Positions 32,276 through 41,801 of a DNA stretch of 64,000 nucleotides are shown here, one piece after another. The translations under genes were made by a program, and so were the position numbers. Each line of letters begins with the position of its first letter. The first letter of the stretch is position 1. The stretch comes from Nannobrachium achirus. Taxonomy: Eukaryota > Chordata > Actinopteri > Myctophiformes > Myctophidae. Where the stretch lies: NCBI GenBank assembly GCA_963921795.1, contig OY997644.1, positions 4,049,522 to 4,113,521 of the forward strand, given 5' to 3'. The notes below the pieces were generated by a model, which saw only the letters and a program-made list of their open reading frames with translations, did no database searches and was not told where the DNA came from.

Positions 32276-33403
32276 AGTCTTTACTTGTCTAAATTTGGAG
32301 CAAGGTTAATGTGAGCCTTAAAAATCACACATTCTGTTTAAAACATTCTGTGCCTTAATTTGTTTTCATTTGTAAAATGGGTAGAGGATGGATAGATGGA
32401 GCCTAAACCTGTAAAAATCAGCCAAAATGTGATAGATTTTTATGTTCTTTATATTTTAAGAGCCTCATGCACATGGAGAGCAAAATAATTCTGCAATACC
32501 TGTGAAACCTCAGCCAAAGTGTGTAGAAATGTAAGGATGTTGTTTTTGTTATCAGAGGAAAAAATATGGTTTGTTCCTTTGAAATGGGATGAGTATAAAT
32601 AGTTAGCAGAGCCTTACTTACTGTGTTACTGCCTGATTAGATTCCTGACTGATTTGATGACTGGCTGGTTTACTGTATGGCTGGTTGTTTTACTGGCTGG
32701 ATTACTGATTTTACTGGCTGGATTACTGATTTTACTGTTACAGACTGACTGATTTGATGGCTGGTAGGTTGGTTGGTTTACTGTCTGGCTTGTTTAATGT
32801 CTTGATTACTGATTTACTGTTACATACTGACTGATTCCTGAGAGACAGACTGGGTTAGTCCACTATAGCGTTAAGGCTCTGCTATTTTTTAAGGAGAACA
32901 TTACACAGAAGAGGTAATGCGCTAATTGGCAGCAAATGGTAAAGATGAGCTCAAAATGATCTGACAGTCATGTTATTGGCAGTCAATTTGTGAATGTGAT
33001 AAATGCATATCCTGGACCTCATGACAAGTGTGATGTTTTCCTTGAAATGAATTTCTTTGTAACAGATAATCTATTGAATGAGAAAACAGTTGCAGACATT
33101 CCAAATTTTGGTTATATTTTTTTGCCACATTGTCTTAAGACATTTCACTTTATACTGACTGATTCCTGTGAGACAGACTGGGTTAGTCCACTATAGCGTT
33201 AAGGCTGTGCTATTTTTTAAGGAGAACATTACACAAAAATTAGTGTAAATTACAATTACACTAATTTTATTGGATGTGCATTGTGTTGTTGGATCAGAGA
33301 TTAATTTCGCTGACCCAGAAGTGAATGTATATTGTGCACATGCACAGGGCACTTTGCAATTATGGTTCTGGTTCTATTATGTTCTGGAAGATGCCATAAT
33401 AAA
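32276..33403 (+). other. 3' untranslated region of the SAMD3-like gene with poly(A) signal
   Basis: AATAAA at 33398-33403 is the first strong poly(A) signal after the stop. Degenerate CTGACTGATTTGATGGCTGG tandem repeats lie at about 32630-32830. A segment of roughly 80 bp (from ACTGACTGATTCCTG through AAGGAGAACATTACACA) occurs twice, near 32826 and 33157. Confidence 0.55.
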
Positions 33404-33479
33404 TGTTGAGAATATACTTTTGTGTTTTTGTAATTTCATGTAAATTTCATGTTAAACTAATTCTAATCTTCATTCAACA

Positions 33480-33975
33480 GGTTGACACAAATTTACACTT
33501 TGAATCAAAGTAAAAAAAATGCGTCAAATGTTACACACAATTATTTTACTTTCTCTCAACTTAAAAAAATAAACTTCTTTCAAGTTTATTTTTCAACTTG
33601 GAGTAAAGTCATTCGTTTAGTTTTGTTAATTGTAAGAAATGATTTTATTCAAAGTAAGTAAATATATTTGCTTTGTAGAAAGGTGTTTTTTTTAGTTGAG
33701 AGAAAGTAAAAAAAATGCGTCAAATGTTACACGCAATTATTTTACTTTCTCTCAACTTAAAAAAATAAACTTCTTACAAGTTTATTTTTCAACTTAAAGT
33801 AAAGTAATTCGTTTAGATTTGTTAATTGTAAGAAATTATTTTATTCAAATTAAGTAAATATATTTGCTTTGTAGGAAGGTGTTTTATTTAAGTTGAGAGA
33901 AAGTAATACAATTGCGTGTAACAAATTGACGCAATTTTTTTACTTTGATTCAAAGTGTCAATTTTTACAGTGCTC
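33480..33975. mobile_element. Foldback element with internal direct repeat
   Basis: The outer arms CACTTTGAATCAAAGTAAAA and TTTTACTTTGATTCAAAGTG are inverted. The interior holds an approximately 190-bp unit (GCGTCAAATGTTACAC to GTTGAGAGAAAGTAAAA) repeated directly. ORFs here are artefacts. Confidence 0.75.
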
Positions 33976-34059
33976 CCTCCCTCCCTCCCTCACATTATTT
34001 CTTTCGCTCTCTAACAATTTCTCGTGGTCATCTCTCCTTTCTGCTATTACACAACCGTG

Positions 34060-34090
34060 CTGCGAGCTTGTAGATCTGCTATTTTGGAAA
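34060..34090. repeat. Hairpin right half-arm, free-standing
   Basis: GCTGCGAGCTTGTAGATCTG followed by CTATTTTGG. Only one arm is present. Confidence 0.7.
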
Positions 34091-34254
34091 AGTTGTGAAA
34101 ATGTGTGCAAATCTACTTACATTTTTTTTTCTTTGCAACCCATTTTCTCACCCAGTGCCAACTACCTAACCTGTAGTCCTGGTTTCCGCTCTCCCCCTGC
34201 CGCGCCAGAGGAATTGGGGAGCACCTGGCTGGTTAGGGGGAGGTATTATAGAAA

Positions 34255-34440
34255 CCAGGACTACAGCATGTTTTTGTGAGGGTATCTACCCTAGGAGTCA
34301 CGGGGAGAACATGCAAACTCCACACAGAAAGGCCCTATCGCCAATCCCACCTAGGGTGTGGGCTCTGATGACGCGGAGGGAGGAACACGCCCCCAGCGCC
34401 CACAGCGTCCCCTGGCGGGAATTGAACCCAGGACCTTCTA
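34255..34440 (-). repeat. tRNA-derived SINE-like repeat
   Basis: On the minus strand CCTGGGTTCAATTCCCGCC gives a B-box-like sequence, followed by GGCCTTTCTGTGTGGAGTTT and GCATGTTCTCCC, motifs of a widespread fish SINE-type repeat. A plus-strand copy is at 46024-46240. A preceding inverted pair (CTGTAGTCCTGGTTTC / GAAACCAGGACTACAG) lies at about 34172-34266. Confidence 0.55.
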
Positions 34441-34890
34441 GCATTTGTAACAAAAATTTTGCTTCTGGGGGTCACTGGAACTAAATATTTTGAGATGGGG
34501 GTCCGTGGCCAAATACATATCATTTTGGGGGTCCTTCACATGAAAAAGAGCACCACTGACATAGAAGTCCTTCACGTGAAAAAGAGCACCACTGACATAG
34601 AAACATAGGTTTTTCAAAAAAAAACCTTAGAAGGATTTATAGAATCGGGTCAAAAATATTCAAAGACTTGCACAAATCTTCATGATTTTTCAAAAATAGC
34701 AGATCTACAAGATCTACAAGCTTGAGCGTAGATCTACTATTTTTCAACAGTCAAAGCACAACATATTGCGTTCCCAGTCTAAATGGGTTAAACCCCCTCC
34801 CCTTATGAAGAACATTCATGGGGGGGCCTGCAGGGAATCCTTGTACCCATGCAGGGCCCAGAACTTGGTGCAACACCCCTGCATGCACAC
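34441..34890 (-). mobile_element. hAT relics, CAGTGGTTCTCAAAC and CAGGGGCGTCAC types
   Basis: Reversed pieces show GGGGGTCCTTCACATGAAAA, GGGCCCAGAACTTGGTG and a decayed ACACCCCTG end at about 34880. A hairpin module lies at 34695-34745. The borders are eroded. Confidence 0.55.
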
Positions 34891-35160
34891 ACTCTCATCC
34901 CATTATCCCAGTATTCATTATTGCTAAAGATTTCACTATGAAAGGCAATTGTTGTGAGATGAAACCCAAATCAGTCCTATGAATGAAAGGCCCTTTTCAA
35001 ATGAATGACTCCATTCTCCTCTGTCTCTGGAGACTCTGGAGGACAGCCGGTCAAGCAGGTTTCAGGCAGAAATCTCTTTTCAGGGCAACGACAACAATGC
35101 CAGGCCAACACAAGTGATTGACATTAAATGAGCTGACTGGAGGAGCCGTGCATGCATGGC
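34891..35160. other. Short unassigned spacer
   Basis: Unique-looking sequence with no element or coding signal recognised. Confidence 0.5.
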
Positions 35161-35603
35161 TAGGGATGGGTATCGTTCACCTTTGAATCGATACGATACC
35201 TTTTTCGATACCTGGGAATCGATACGATACCCTTTTCGATACCATTTTCGATACTTTTTATTTAAGTTTAACTTCAACACAGAAAGAGTGGTGACTCGCT
35301 GCTGCGGGCAGAGGTGATGATGATGATCACACAGTGTGGCGGAGCGGAGAGTATAGACGTTGGATAATCATCATAATAATAAACATTAGGCTATTGTCTG
35401 CTATTTTCCACAGTAACGAGTGTAGCCTACTAACGCAGTCATTAAACTCTCAGTAGCCCAACTGTTACAGATGCGACCGGCCAGGGGTGCGTTCCAGAGT
35501 ATCTAAACGAGGTATCATTCGTTTTTACGTGAACCGATACCCGATAGTATCGACGTCATGCGATCGATACCATTAAAAGTATCGCAGACGATACCCATCC
35601 CTA
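35161..35603 (+). mobile_element. hAT-type MITE, TAGGGATGGGTATCG family, copy 2
   Basis: A 443-bp copy with the same 15-bp inverted termini as 24000-24419 and a perfect 8-bp duplication TGCATGGC. The interior includes CGAACGATACCT-type palindromic GATAC repeats and a CACACAGTGTGGCGGAGCGG block shared by both copies. Confidence 0.92.
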
Positions 35604-35670
35604 TGCATGGCCGATGCATTGTTCTTCTGTGGCCGCCATTTTCCTCCCAGAAAGTCACGCCAGTCTAGAG

Positions 35671-36030
35671 CAGTGGTTCTCAACCTGTGGGTCGGGACCC
35701 ACAAGGGGGTCCCCAAACTATTTTGGGGGGTCCCCGGATGATTAACTTATTGTGAAACATTGTTTTCTCACTCAACAGTAAACAAACCAACATAAGGTTT
35801 AAGTGTATAGAGGGTATCTGCACATTTCTAAAGTGACAATTTAGGGACTTTTTAATACCTCTAAAATGATAAATTAAACAATGGCCAAATTGTCAAATAT
35901 TAGACATGCGGATATTGTGAAAATAGCCGATCTACATGCTCACAACGCCTCGCAACGCGTCAGGGTGGGGGTCCCCAATTAAAATATGATTATTTTGGGG
36001 GTCACGGCCTGAGAAGGTTGAGAACCACTG
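35671..36030 (+). mobile_element. hAT-type MITE, CAGTGGTTCTCAACC family
   Basis: A 360-bp element with perfect CAGTGGTTCTCAACC / GGTTGAGAACCACTG ends and flanks GTCTAGAG / GTCTAGAA (7 of 8). Only the left arm of the hairpin module remains (about 35928-35960). It shows the TCACTCAACAGTAAAC site that is occupied by a TTAA element in the 38990 copy. Confidence 0.88.
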
Positions 36031-36339
36031 GTCTAGAAAACAGAGTCACGTACAACTTCCTAGACTTGAACTACAAGTTCTGTCTGTCTGAATTTCAGCC
36101 AGTGTTCTTTAGATAAAGGCTGATGTCAATCTGATGGACGGGTGCCGTGCAGGAGAAAGGGTGTGAGCTAGTTTCCCTGGCTTATAGAAATGTAAACAGA
36201 ATCTCTTCCATGCCTCTTTCTCATTCCATGCATGTTTCACTGCATGTGACAAGTCACCTGCATGGGAGTGATGGTTTGCTGTCACGTAGAGGGAGATGGC
36301 CAAGGCAAGCCGGGGACTTCTTCTTTGGCACGTTATTGT

Positions 36340-36821
36340 CAGGGACGTGCTGGCCATTGGGAAAAGCGGGACAACTCCCGAACGGCCGGTTCATTCCCGG
36401 CCGGTCCAGGCCGGCCATTAGGAAAAAAATTAAACTGTTTGCACAAAAGTAAAAATTAAACTGTTTGCACAAAAGTAAAAAATAAACTGTTTGCACAAAA
36501 GTAGTGAAAACAGCAGATCTACAAGCACACAACGCCTCACACCACGAGGCGTTGTGTGCTTATAGATTGGCTGTTTTCACTAGTTTAAATCATTTTTAAA
36601 ATGATAAATACAAAACAAACGGTTTTGGACATAAGGTTTCCACCCGACAACGACGAAATATAACTCATGCAATTGGCCCACTGTCTTGTCACTTGTCATG
36701 ATCTGAAATGGCAAATCTTTGAGTAGCAGCAGCGCTATAGAGAGATCTCTCTCTATAGCACGCAATGAGGGCCTCTCCAACTCTTTTTCCCGGGCTGATT
36801 CAGGGGCCCAGCACGTCCCTG
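36340..36821 (+). mobile_element. hAT-type MITE, CAGGGACGTGCTGG family, copy 1
   Basis: Ends CAGGGACGTGCTGGCCATTG and GGGCCCAGCACGTCCCTG. The perfect 8-bp duplication GTTATTGT is present. A full hairpin module (CACAC variant) is at about 36505-36582. Copy 2 is at 52705-53265. An AAACTGTTTGCACAAAAGTA unit is triplicated near 36430-36505. Confidence 0.9.
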
Positions 36822-36910
36822 GTTATTGTGCTTTGACTAATTAAGACCCGAGGCCGAAACCTGTTGGCAACCTTCCATGGACTTTGCCAGCGGGGAGAAA
36901 CAATTTACAA

Positions 36911-37340
36911 CTAGAAGCAGTGCTCTTCCGAGCACAGGTCTCCACCAGGCCACACAAATCGGCCTGTTATAGCGCCACCATGAGGCTGATTTAAAAAATG
37001 TGGGGCAGAGGTTCTGAATTAGCATCCAGGGAGTGTGTGTACTCAGTTTGGCAGCGATCGGGCCAACGGCGCCGGAGATTAGCTGGTAACAACCAGGCCA
37101 CACAAATCGGCCTGTTATAGCGCCACCATGAGGCTGATTTGAAAAATGTGGGGCAGAGGTTCTAGATTGGCATCCAGGGAGTGTGTGTGCTCAGTTTGGC
37201 AGCGATCGGGCCAACGGTGACTGAGATTAGCTGCTCACAAACTGCGAGGACGCACGGACGCACGGACGCACGCACGGACGCACGGACGGACGGACGGAGG
37301 GGAAAACATACTCTCCCTCAGCCTTCGGCTGGTGGAGACA
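36911..37340 (+). repeat. Fish dispersed repeat, CTAGAAGCAGTGCTCTTCC type
   Basis: It begins CTAGAAGCAGTGCTCTTCCG and ends with CCTTCGGCTGGTGGAGA. A segment of about 135 bp (CAGGCCACACAAATCGGCC on) is duplicated inside. A (GGACGCAC)n-like tract lies near 37245-37300. A longer copy is at 50580-51525. Confidence 0.65.
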
Positions 37341-37391
37341 ATTACAATTTACAATTTAGGCAGATTCTCTTAATCTTGAGCGATTTACAAT

Positions 37392-37627
37392 TTGGGGCGG
37401 CTGTAGCTCAGTAGGTAGAGCAGGTTGGCCAATGGTCCATGGGTCGGCTACTCCTGTCTACATGTCGAAGTGTCCTTGGGCAAGACACTGAACCCCGAGT
37501 TGCTCCCGGTGAGCTGGTTGGTGCCTTGCATGGTTTCCACCGCCACTGGTGTATGAATGTGTGAATGGGTGAATGTAATGCACATTGTAAAGCGCTTTGG
37601 ATAAAAGCGCTATATAAATGCACCATT
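37392..37627 (+). repeat. tRNA-derived SINE
   Basis: The head GGCTGTAGCTCAGTAGGTAG resembles an RNA polymerase III A box. The body contains GTCCTTGGGCAAGACACTGA and the tail AAGCGCTTTGGATAAAAGCG then CTATATAAATGC, the standard layout of a widespread teleost SINE. Flanks ATTTACAAT on both sides look like a target duplication. Confidence 0.8.
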
Positions 37628-37729
37628 TACAATGAGCAAGGACAGCGCAAGGTAATACATCAAATGCATGGCAAGCAATGGTAATCTAGCATTGTAGGTA
37701 AACAACAATATAATAACCAAAATAGTTAA

Positions 37730-38231
37730 AGTTGTACTATGTAACTTTTTTCATAAAACAAATCTTAAAATTCTCCTAACTATTAAATCACAAAAGTTTT
37801 AGAAGATCCGCGCCGTGAATTTCAACCTGTAAAGCCTTCTCTATATATGTAAACTGTGATCCTTGCCGGGGACCGGATCTCGCGCCAAAATTGCGTCATC
37901 ACACTACCGGCCAATCACAGCGAGGGTTATACAACTGCCGGCCAATCACAGCGCATCTTGAAGTGGGGTCGCTATGGCTGCCATATTTGTTGTCACCCGT
38001 TTGTACCATCCCGTCTCTAGGTAATTTCGCCTACCAGGCAGGGTGAAGGAGTCCGTATCTCTGGAATTACTGAACGCACAGGAACAAGGGACCCCTCTAA
38101 AGATAGATCTCAGCGAGGTGGAGGCAGACGCGGGGGTCTGAAGGTACGAAAAACGGCCGAAAGACGCGGACGCGACCGCGGTTTGCTATAGGGCTAATGA
38201 CCACTAGTTGGGCATCTTACACAGTATAGCT
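37730..38231 (-). mobile_element. TTAA-flanked non-autonomous element, copy 2
   Basis: An inverted paralogue of 14063-14562, flanked by TTAA (37726-37729 and 38232-38235). It ends 13 bases before the next hAT element starts. Confidence 0.78.
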
Positions 38232-38244
38232 TTAATAATATATA

Positions 38245-38713
38245 CAGGGGCGTCACACCAAATTCTGGGCCCTGGGTACAAGGATTCACTGCGGGCCCCC
38301 CATGAATGTTAACTATTGAAAAATAGCAGATATACAAGCTCACAGCGCGGCACCGAGTGCCGCGCTGCGAGCTTGTAGATCTGCTATTTTTGGAAAATCT
38401 TGAAAATGTGTGCCAAGAAACCTATGTTTCCATGTCAGTGATGCTCAAACTTTTTCACGTGAAGGACCCCCCCCCATCTCAAAATATTTAGTCCCAGGGA
38501 CCCCCCAGAAGCAAACTTTGAGTTACAAATGTTCACTTAAGAAATACATATATTCAAAGATTTGCGCACATTTTCACGACTTTTCAAGCAGATCTACAAG
38601 CTCGGCTGTGAGCTTGTATATCTGCTATTTTTCAATAGCTAAAGTTACTAGGGCCCCTCCACCTTGGGCCCTGGTAACTCAGTCCCACTTTCCTACCCCT
38701 TGTGACGCCCCTG
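38245..38713 (+). mobile_element. hAT-type MITE, CAGGGGCGTCACACC family
   Basis: Ends CAGGGGCGTCACACCAAATT and TTGTGACGCCCCTG. Flanks AATATATA / AATACATT agree at 6 of 8. Two hairpin modules are inside (38318-38392 full; 38585-38632 shorter), with a stretch of CAGTGATGCTCAAAC-family sequence between them, so one family appears nested in or fused to the other. Confidence 0.82.
38318..38392. repeat. Hairpin module, CTCACAGCGCGG variant, full length
   Basis: Arms AAATAGCAGATATACAAGCT and AGCTTGTAGATCTGCTATTT enclose CACAGCGCGGCACCGAGTGC. The stem is nearly perfect over more than 30 bp. Confidence 0.9.
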
Positions 38714-38989
38714 AATACATTGAAACTCTACACCCCAGAGCGGTGGTTCCCAAACATTTTAGCTCAAGACCCAAAAGAGAAATTAGACGTTTGCCCTGGA
38801 CCCAAACTAGTGAAAATAGCAGATGTACAAGCTCACAACGCTTCGCTTCTACTTATTAATTATTATCATGTTCTTAATGTGTGTGTTTGCTTGTTTTAAA
38901 ATGTATACAGCAAAAGGTGGGGAGAGGAGAGTCTATTGAAATATTTTCATTTTTTGGATTTTTACTCGAGTCGTGACCCATGTTTAGGA

Positions 38990-39888
38990 CAGTGGTTCTC
39001 AACCTGTGGGTCGGGACCCCCAGGGGGGGTCGCCAAATTATTTTGGGAGGTCCCCAGATGATTAGCTTAATGTGCAACATTGTTTTCTCACTTAAAGGAC
39101 AACTTTAGTTTTTTACAACAAGGGTTCATATTTTAGATTGTAATTAAAGAATATAAAAGATGAGTGTTGAATTGATTTCATTTACTTCTTTCTATTTTTT
39201 AGAGATTATTATTTCAGTGGTTGGGGGCATGCGTACAAGTGGCTAAATATGTCATTTTACACAGAATAAGACCATTCCCAAGATACAACGCAACCTTTCA
39301 TGGTTGGATGTGACTTATGGGGGCTAGAAGTGTTACTGTAAATAGCAATAAAGAAACTGCTGGCTTATTGTGTCTAAAAAGACATATTTAGCCACTTGTA
39401 CGCATGCCCCCATGCGTACGCATGCCGCACATTTTAGCGCAATAAACACAATAAAACAATAGAACGAAGCATATGAAAACATTTTAACACTCACTTTTTC
39501 TTTTCTCTAATTACAATCTAAAATATGAACCCTTGTTGTAAAAAAACAAAGTTTTCCTTTAACAGTAAACAAACCAACATGAAGTTTACGTGCAAAGAGG
39601 GTGTTTCCCCATCCTAAAAAGACAATTTGAGCACAATTTGAATACCTCTTAAATGACAAATTTAACCTTGGCCAAACTGTCAAATATTAGAGACATAAAT
39701 TGTGAAAATAGCCGATCTACATAATCACAACGCCTCGCAACACGAGGCGTTGTGAGCATGTAGATCTGCTATTTTCACAATAGAACCGTGTTATACAAGA
39801 TGTAATGGCTCAACTCTTAGTGCTTGTCAGGGTGCATGGGTCCCCAGTCAAAATATGATTATTGGCCTGAAAAGGTTGAGAACTACTG
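38990..39888 (+). mobile_element. hAT-type MITE, CAGTGGTTCTCAACC family, with nested insertion
   Basis: Ends CAGTGGTTCTCAACC and GGTTGAGAACTACTG, with perfect 8-bp duplication GTTTAGGA. Without its nested TTAA element it would be about 430 bp, like its relatives. A full hairpin module lies at 39707-39781. Confidence 0.9.
39096..39558 (+). mobile_element. TTAA-flanked element with long inverted termini, nested
   Basis: A 463-bp unit between TTAA copies (39092-39095, 39559-39562). The ends AGGACAACTTTAGTTTTTTA and its near inverse extend through GTTCATATTTTAGATTGTAA, about 55-60 bp each. The paralogous hAT at 35671 has no insertion at the same position, so borders and target duplication are independently supported. 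Confidence 0.9.
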
Positions 39889-41054
39889 GTTTAGGAAACA
39901 GTGCACTATAGGATGCCAGGTCAACAATGACCTGGCAACAGTCTACACAACATCACATGCTATCTAATTACATTTTAGCCTTTGCATAAGCCTGCAAGGT
40001 CGTTGAAGCTATAGGGCAAGTGCTACAGAAACGGACTGAGAACTTTGCAAATGACTGATGTTGCTTTAAAATTTAGGCCTAGAATTATTGAATGCTTTAA
40101 CCAGTGAAAAATAGCAGATATACAAGCTCACAGCGCGGCACCAAGTGCCGCGCTGCAAGCTTGTAGATCTGCTATTTTTGAAAAAGTCGTGAAAATGTGT
40201 ACAAATCTTTGGATATATGTATTTTCAAAGCGAACGTTTGTGACTCAAATTTTGCTTCTGGGTGGTCCCTGGAACTAAATATTTTGAGATGGGGGTCCGT
40301 GACCAAATACATATCATTTTGGGGGTCCTTCACATGAAAAGGTTTGAGAACCACTGACATTGTAGTCTCTCAAGAACAGAGCTCCAGTTAAGTGAAAAGG
40401 ACCTTTTCTTTGACGATGGCTGGCCAGATTGCTGACATAGAAACATAGGTTTTTTAAAAAAAACCTTAGAAGGATTCAAATGACACTAGAATCGGGTCAA
40501 AATTCTAATTTTCACGATTTAAAAAAAATAGCAGATATACAAGCTCACAGCGCGGCACCGAAAGCATAAAATAATGATACACAATAATGTGTACCCGTTC
40601 TGAATGGGTTAATATAGTGATCCCTCTGATAGTAAAATATGTTATTGTTGTTTAACACGGTATAGATACCATTTTCAGTGTCAATGTCATGATGTTTTGA
40701 ACAACTAACTAACGCAGGAGAATGACCACTGAGAGATGCCAATCAGGTCATTATGTACAGGACACAGGATAACAAAACGCCAAACATACTATCTGCCCTT
40801 ACGACTGGTGCCTGTAACACGAAAACATCTGATATCCATTGCTCTACTGTACTTGTCATGTTTAACTTTGTCCAATCAGAATGTGACTAATGTATTCTGT
40901 AAATCCATATATCTGTGAAATCATTATGCTTGTCACTCAGAGAGAAGCAACGATGGGTGATTTTGCTCTACTGTACTGCTGTACAGTAATTTGAACTCTG
41001 ACTAAACTTCAACACAAAACGCATATTCCCTGGTGTGGACATTCATCATTTCTT
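39889..41054. other. hAT relics and spacer
   Basis: A full hairpin module lies at 40108-40182 and a left arm at 40528-40560. GGGGGTCCTTCACATGAAAA and GAGAACCACTG near 40320-40355 mark the right end of a decayed CAGTGGTTCTCAAAC element. 40620-41054 is unassigned. Confidence 0.55.
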
Positions 41055-41801
41055 GTGTGTGGAGTACTTTATTATGGTTGGGGAAAACTGTTTATCAATA
41101 TGGAATATGATCCGAAATTCCATCAAATGGCCCATTCGATTGCCGGATTAGCTCCGAGGAGATATTGGGGACTCAACTTTGTTGGACTCATTTTGTCTCC
41201 CCCGCTGCTAGAACCAGTTAACAACCAGCCGAGGATATTATCGGACGTTTCCCCTGACTCCCCACGGAGTAACACTGAAAGAACTCTCTCCACGTTTTTT
41301 TCCTCCTGCGCGCGGAGAAATTACCATGGGACGTCTATTCCGCCAGCTGAGGTGGCAAGCAAACTAGCTTTTATTTCATCCTCCACCTACCCGACCAGCT
41401 GCAAAATGGGAAATGCACAGGGAGGCAGAAAACACCTGCCGAAATCTAAACAACCTTTTTACAAACGGAACAACACCTTTGAGTTTGAAGCGTCTCTTCA
41501 AAGCTTGGAGAATGAACTGATAACAGCTTTAATGGCCAAGATAGACAATGAGGAAATGAAACAGGTTGTTTCTAGGTGCCCCACAATTGCACCATTTTTG
41601 CCCATATGGAGAAAGGAATTCGGATATGATGACTCTCTCCCACATCAACATATCGATAAAATCTCACAACGGTCTGAAGAAAGCCGAAATGGAGGCAGCC
41701 AGGGTTGGCTCTGGCACAGCGTTCCACACCAGGGACCGGACACAGACAGTTTCTCTCACAGAGACTTGAGAGGCGGGCTTCATTCTCACACACTGTCCTA
41801 A
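41055..41801 (+). CDS. Unrecognised ORF, 248 residues, possibly retroelement-derived
   Basis: This is the longest uninterrupted non-repetitive ORF in the window. The first ATG gives a weakly conserved-looking N-terminal part. An internal start, MGNAQGGRKHLPKSKQ, opens a more protein-like part with charged helical segments (SLQSLENELITALMAKIDNE and PIWRKEFGYDD). Past about residue 190 a second frame also looks coding (KKAEMEAARVGSGTAF), hinting at a frameshift. An MGN-type start and basic-rich N-terminus are reminiscent of retroviral Gag but do not establish it. No protease, reverse transcriptase, integrase or envelope follows. No family is assigned. Confidence 0.35.
   Translation: MCGVLYYGWGKLFINMEYDPKFHQMAHSIAGLAPRRYWGLNFVGLILSPPLLEPVNNQPRILSDVSPDSPRSNTERTLSTFFSSCARRNYHGTSIPPAEVASKLAFISSSTYPTSCKMGNAQGGRKHLPKSKQPFYKRNNTFEFEASLQSLENELITALMAKIDNEEMKQVVSRCPTIAPFLPIWRKEFGYDDSLPHQHIDKISQRSEESRNGGSQGWLWHSVPHQGPDTDSFSHRDLRGGLHSHTLS

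Noticed and set aside
37392..37460. tRNA gene suggested by TAGCTCAGTAGG
   Set aside because: The sequence runs into a standard fish SINE body and tail, so it is the SINE head.
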